From positions 1 to 16,462 of the forward strand of contig JAZBPA010000091.1 in the NCBI GenBank assembly GCA_036351435.1: DNA of 16,462 nucleotides. Direction: 5' to 3'. Each line of letters opens with the position of its first letter. The first letter of the stretch is position 1. This DNA comes from JAAUQA01 sp036351435. GTDB taxonomy: Bacteria > Pseudomonadota > Gammaproteobacteria > Competibacterales > Competibacteraceae. This document shows, in pieces, positions 13,326 through 16,462 of the stretch. Below the pieces are notes generated by a model. That model had not been told where the DNA came from. It made no database searches and saw only the letters and a program-made list of their open reading frames with translations. Both the position numbers and the translations under genes were made by a program.

Positions 13326-14281
13326 CACAAGCTCCGCGACACAAACAGCAACAGGGTCCCGAGCAGGCCCAGCATCAGCGCGGCGCCCAGGAATTCATCG
13401 ACGCGGAATACCCGCATCTTGGCGATGCCGGTTTCGAACACGGCCAGTAGAAAGCCACCCACGGCCAGCTTGAACAGATAAGCCAGCAGGCCGATCATAA
13501 AAGCTAGCCAGCCGTCGCCCGCCGTAGCCATCCCCCAGGGGGTGAACACGCAGGCCAGCAGCGACAGATAAAGTACTAATTTCATCGCGGCAGCCAGTTC
13601 GATCAGAGCCAGATGGCGGCCCGAATATTCCAAAATCATCGCTTCATGCACCATGGTCAACTCTAAATGCGTTGCGGGGTTGTCCACCGGAATGCGGCCA
13701 TTTTCGGCAATCGCCACGATGATCAGGGCGAGCATCGCCAGCAGCAGCGTCACGCGCAGTCCAACACCGTCGGTCAGCAGGAACTGGGCGACCGACGATA
13801 ACTGCGTAGTCCCCGCCAGCAGTGACAGGGAAAACACCATCATCAGCATGGCCGGCTCGGCCAGTGAAGCGATCATCATTTCCCGGCTGGAACCGATGCC
13901 GCCAAAGCTGGTTCCCACATCCAAGCCCGCCAGGGCCAGAAAAAACCGCGCGCTGCCCAGCAAGGCGACGATGGCGATCAAATCCGCCGTCCAATTGAAC
14001 GCCAGCCCGCTGGCGAAGGTAGGAACCAAGGCCGCCGCCACCCACACGGCGGCAAAAATTAAATAAGGCGTGACCCGAAACAGCCAGGACGCCGATTCGG
14101 CCAGCAGGACTTCCTTGCGTAACAGCCGCGCCAAGTCGCGATAAGGTTGTAACACGGAAGCTCCCCGTCGCCGCAGCAAACGCGCCTTCACCTTGCGTAT
14201 GAAACCGATCAGCAGCGGCCCCAACGACAGTACCAGCAGCATCTGGAAGCCCTGCATCAGCCAGTCAAGCATCAGCGCCAT
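13325..14281 (-). CDS. hyfC: HyfC/HycD/NuoH-like membrane subunit
   Basis: The 318-residue protein has about eight membrane helices and anchors the peripheral arm; in complex I its homologue forms the quinone tunnel and the start of the proton channel. Conserved cytoplasmic loops are visible: PYRDLARLLRKE (47-57), GSSREMMIASLAEPAM (130-145), and ENGRIPVDNPATHLELTM leading into VHEAMILEYSG (193-221), rich in the carboxylates that couple redox change to ion movement. These loops are intact, so the coupling part of the complex appears functional even though the nickel site is gone. ATG 14281 overlaps the hyfB-like stop by ten bases; an in-frame ATG at 14272 would overlap it by only one and is an alternative. 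Whether it binds quinone is not visible. Confidence 0.93.
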   Translation of the reverse strand: MALMLDWLMQGFQMLLVLSLGPLLIGFIRKVKARLLRRRGASVLQPYRDLARLLRKEVLLAESASWLFRVTPYLIFAAVWVAAALVPTFASGLAFNWTADLIAIVALLGSARFFLALAGLDVGTSFGGIGSSREMMIASLAEPAMLMMVFSLSLLAGTTQLSSVAQFLLTDGVGLRVTLLLAMLALIIVAIAENGRIPVDNPATHLELTMVHEAMILEYSGRHLALIELAAAMKLVLYLSLLACVFTPWGMATAGDGWLAFMIGLLAYLFKLAVGGFLLAVFETGIAKMRVFRVDEFLGAALMLGLLGTLLLFVSRSL

Positions 14282-16284
14282 ATCGCCAACCCCAGCAACA
14301 GCAGCACCAGCGCCGCAAACACCAGTGTCAGGTAGCGGCGAACAGTCAGGAATTGCAAATGATTCAGGCGGCTCGCCAGCGCATCGACAGCCGTCGCGAG
14401 CGGCGCGTAGCCGTATTCCCAGGCGGGATCACGCATGCGCACGGTCAACCGCGCCGGGCGAGAATCGCCGGGTGTCGGCATATCCACCTGTTCCCGCGCC
14501 TGAAACACCACACTGCCGAACATGCGACGGATCGGTTGAGCGAAACTGCCGGCGGTATATTGACCTGCCGGACTGTTGTCGGGAAACCCACAGTCCCAGG
14601 CATCACCCCGCCGGACCGCGCGCGAGGCCAGCCGGTGAATCAGCATCGCGGCGACGGTGCCGGCAAAGATCATGAACAGCAACACCAGCAGGCCGTTGTA
14701 AGAACTCTGTACCTCGGCGATCGGCACCAGGGTCAGCCAGGGTTGGTTAGTTTGTGACATGAGCCGGGCACCGTCAGTGAGCAGACCCACTACTGGCGCC
14801 AGACTATCAATCACTAATCCCGGCAGGATTCCCGCCAGGATGCACAAGGCGGACAACACCCCCAGCGCGGCCAGCGAGCAGCGATCTGTTTCCTGCGCTT
14901 GAGCGGCAACCGGAGTACGCGGACGACCGAGAAAGGTGATCCCGAAGGCTTTGACGAAACAGGCTGCGGCTAGCGCGGCGGATAACGCCAAGGCTGCGCC
15001 GACCGCAGGCACCAGGAACTTGAGCAGCCACTGCGGCAATTCGGGGCTGATCAGAATCGCCTGAAAAGTCAGCCATTCGGAGACAAAACCGTTCAGCGGC
15101 GGCAGAGCGGAAATCGCCGCCGCGCCGATCAGAAACGCCAATGCAGTCCAGGGCATGCGGTGGATCAAGCCCCCCAGGCGTTCCATATCGCGCTCACCGG
15201 TAGCGATCGCAACCGCGCCTGCGCCCAAGAACAGCAGGCTTTTAAACAACGAATGGTTAAACACGTGAAACAGAGCGGCGGATAACGCCAAAGCCGCGCC
15301 GCTGGCCATATGATTCGCTTGGAAGGCCAACGCCAAGCCAAGACCGATAAAGATGATGCCGATGTTCTCCACCGTGTGGTAAGCCAATAACCGCTTGAGA
15401 TCATGTTGCATCAACGCGTACAACACACCTAGCACGGCTGTAATCCCGCCCAGCACCAGCACCAGAGCGCCCCACCACCAGGCGGGGGTACCCACCAGGT
15501 CGAACACGATGCGGATGAAACCGTATACCGCAACCTTGGTCATCACGCCGCTCATCAGCGCCGAGACATGACTGGGCGCAGCGGGATGAGCAAGCGGTAA
15601 CCAAACATGCAGGGGAAACAGGCCGGCCTTGGAACCTGCGCCCACCAGCGCGAGCACCAGCACCAGCGCCGCGGATTCCGGAGCCAGCGTACCGATACGT
15701 ATGCCGGCAAACTGGTAATCGCCCTCAGCTCCGGCCAACACACCGAACGCCAGCAATAAGGCGAAGGTTCCCATCCCCGCCATAATCAGATAAACGTAAC
15801 CGGCCTGAGCATTATCCGCTTGCCGATGATGCGCCATGACCAAGGCCCAGGACAGCAGCGACATGGATTCCCAGGTGAGCAGGAAGGTGAATGCGTCGTC
15901 GGCCAGCAACACCAAGTTCATGGCGGCCAGAAACGCCGGAAAGAAGGGCAGCACCCGTTCCGGTGTCTGCTCGTGCAGACCGTACCCCAAACCGAATAGG
16001 CTGGTGGTCGCGCCGCCGAGATTGACGATCACCAGGAAAAATGCGGACAAAGCATCCAGCCGGAAATGCGCTCCGCTCCAAGGGAGTCCCAGCGGCAACG
16101 TGAGCGTTGCCGGGGCGGCACCGTTCAACAAACGGCTAAGCGCCACTCCCAAAACAGCAGTACAGAGTAAGAGGGTAATCCCGTAGACACGACGGGTGTT
16201 AGCCGGTCGGTGTGCCGTAGCTACAGCGTAAACACTGATGGCCAATAGGCTAGCAATTAGCCACAACAACAGATCTACCTGCAT
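14272..16284 (-). CDS. hyfB: Antiporter-like membrane subunit with C-terminal extension (HyfB/NuoL-like)
   Basis: The 670-residue protein, about the size of E. coli HyfB, is the largest antiporter-like subunit. Channel residues include Glu139 in LLTWESMSLLSW, Lys219 and His225 in GAGSKAGLFPLHVWLP, Lys250 in SGVMTKVAVYG, and Lys297 in HDLKRLLAYHTVENIG. After about residue 500 follow a long loop and a last membrane segment near 540-560. A soluble stretch then contains DAWDCGFP and SFAQPIRRMFG, and a final helix ends at the C-terminus, as in HyfB/HycC. ATG 16284 is directly followed by the first membrane helix, so no later start is likely; the ribosome site is poor (GAGGGG 14 bases upstream). 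It is probably the first gene of the operon, 65 bp after the stop of a possible partial gene on the same strand. Confidence 0.93.
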   Translation of the reverse strand: MQVDLLLWLIASLLAISVYAVATAHRPANTRRVYGITLLLCTAVLGVALSRLLNGAAPATLTLPLGLPWSGAHFRLDALSAFFLVIVNLGGATTSLFGLGYGLHEQTPERVLPFFPAFLAAMNLVLLADDAFTFLLTWESMSLLSWALVMAHHRQADNAQAGYVYLIMAGMGTFALLLAFGVLAGAEGDYQFAGIRIGTLAPESAALVLVLALVGAGSKAGLFPLHVWLPLAHPAAPSHVSALMSGVMTKVAVYGFIRIVFDLVGTPAWWWGALVLVLGGITAVLGVLYALMQHDLKRLLAYHTVENIGIIFIGLGLALAFQANHMASGAALALSAALFHVFNHSLFKSLLFLGAGAVAIATGERDMERLGGLIHRMPWTALAFLIGAAAISALPPLNGFVSEWLTFQAILISPELPQWLLKFLVPAVGAALALSAALAAACFVKAFGITFLGRPRTPVAAQAQETDRCSLAALGVLSALCILAGILPGLVIDSLAPVVGLLTDGARLMSQTNQPWLTLVPIAEVQSSYNGLLVLLFMIFAGTVAAMLIHRLASRAVRRGDAWDCGFPDNSPAGQYTAGSFAQPIRRMFGSVVFQAREQVDMPTPGDSRPARLTVRMRDPAWEYGYAPLATAVDALASRLNHLQFLTVRRYLTLVFAALVLLLLGLAIWR

Positions 16285-16307
16285 TTTAGGAAGCCAAACC
16301 CCTCTAT

Positions 16308-16323
16308 TCGCGGTAAGCCGCGA
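16308..16323. repeat. Hairpin upstream of hyfB-like gene
   Basis: TCGCGG (16308-16313) and CCGCGA (16318-16323) pair around the loop TAAG. It lies between the possible partial gene and hyfB. No T-run follows on the minus strand, so termination is not implied; it could be a leader structure or an operator. A nearby ten-base palindrome, GTTTTAAAAC (16341-16350), may be part of a promoter or operator. No clear -35/-10 pair was found. Confidence 0.4.
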
Positions 16324-16349
16324 TCAGTGTCTTAGAAGCTGTTTTAAAA

Positions 16350-16462
16350 CTAGGATCGCAAACTTAGCTTGAGTGCCTGTTTCTCCAGTTTACCCAGATA
16401 CTTATCGGGGTCACGGCGGAACCGGCACCCCCACACCCGGGATTCATGACATTGGGCCAATC
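16350..16462 (-). CDS. Possible 3' end of an unrecognised gene (5' end outside window)
   Basis: One minus-strand frame is open from the window edge for 37 codons to a TAG at 16350-16352. The other two close sooner or read poorly. The visible peptide, which includes CHESRVWGCRFRRDPDKY and then LGKLEKQALKLSLRS, is basic, with two cysteines and a helical Lys-rich end, and reads like a genuine C-terminus. I recognise no family. If real, it runs in the same direction as hyfB, with a 65-bp gap. It is too short to exclude chance. Confidence 0.4.
   Translation of the reverse strand, partial: LAQCHESRVWGCRFRRDPDKYLGKLEKQALKLSLRS

Noticed and set aside
9153..16284. Functional [NiFe] hydrogenase-4 or formate hydrogenlyase
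   Set aside because: The large subunit lacks all four nickel-binding cysteines, and neither a ferredoxin subunit nor a formate dehydrogenase gene is present.

Overview
The window looks like about 16.5 kb of a proteobacterial chromosome, most likely gammaproteobacterial. The basis is indirect: the gene content (short-form IlvD, GTP-dependent PEP carboxykinase, NnrS, a Hyf-type membrane complex), moderate-to-high GC and tightly overlapping operons. I cannot name the genus. I see no rRNA or tRNA genes, insertion sequences, CRISPR arrays or phage genes.

Layout. (1) 2-361, +: 3' end of an XPB/Rad25-type DNA repair helicase, cut by the window edge. It meets tail to tail a minus-strand pair: ilvD (2369-690), overlapping at its stop the start of an alkyltransferase-like (ATL) DNA-lesion sensor gene (708-358). 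(2) 2507-3274, +: an XRE-type helix-turn-helix protein with a Lys/Pro/Ala-rich N-terminal tail, divergent from ilvD. (3) A 117-bp convergent gap with a long imperfect palindrome. (4) 5518-3392, -: a secreted PhoPQ-activated (PqaA-like) serine-hydrolase-fold protein fused to five 49-residue FG-GAP/VCBS-like repeats. (5) A 364-bp divergent intergenic region with an AT-rich promoter zone and a hairpin-rich leader, then pckG (5883-7751, +). (6) 16284-7748, -: an operon of eight genes, with neighbours overlapping or at most 11 bp apart: hyfB-, hyfC-, hyfE-, hyfF-, hyfG- and hyfI-like genes, then nnrS and a 79-residue unknown protein. Its last gene meets pckG tail to tail, and the pckG terminator hairpin lies inside its coding sequence. 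(7) 16350-16462, -: a possible 3' end of an unrecognised gene.

How the genes work together. The six Hyf-like proteins form the core of a complex I/group-4-hydrogenase relative: two antiporter-like subunits, a NuoH-like and a NuoK-like membrane subunit, and NuoCD-like plus NuoB-like peripheral subunits. The small subunit keeps its four iron-sulfur cysteines, but the large subunit has lost all four nickel-binding cysteines (SGDS at residues 211-214, DPS at 470-472). It should therefore not be a hydrogenase. It fits the 'energy-converting hydrogenase-related' (Ehr) class, whose substrate is not established. No polyferredoxin subunit (HyfA/HyfH/NuoI-like) is encoded, so the electron donor is unclear. 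The most interesting feature is that nnrS, for a haem-copper membrane protein tied to nitric oxide tolerance, is joined to the last complex subunit by a GTGA start/stop overlap and is followed 2 bp later by the 79-residue gene. This suggests, but does not prove, a link between the complex and nitrosative or electron-transport stress. The rest of the window is metabolic (branched-chain amino acids, gluconeogenesis) or DNA repair.
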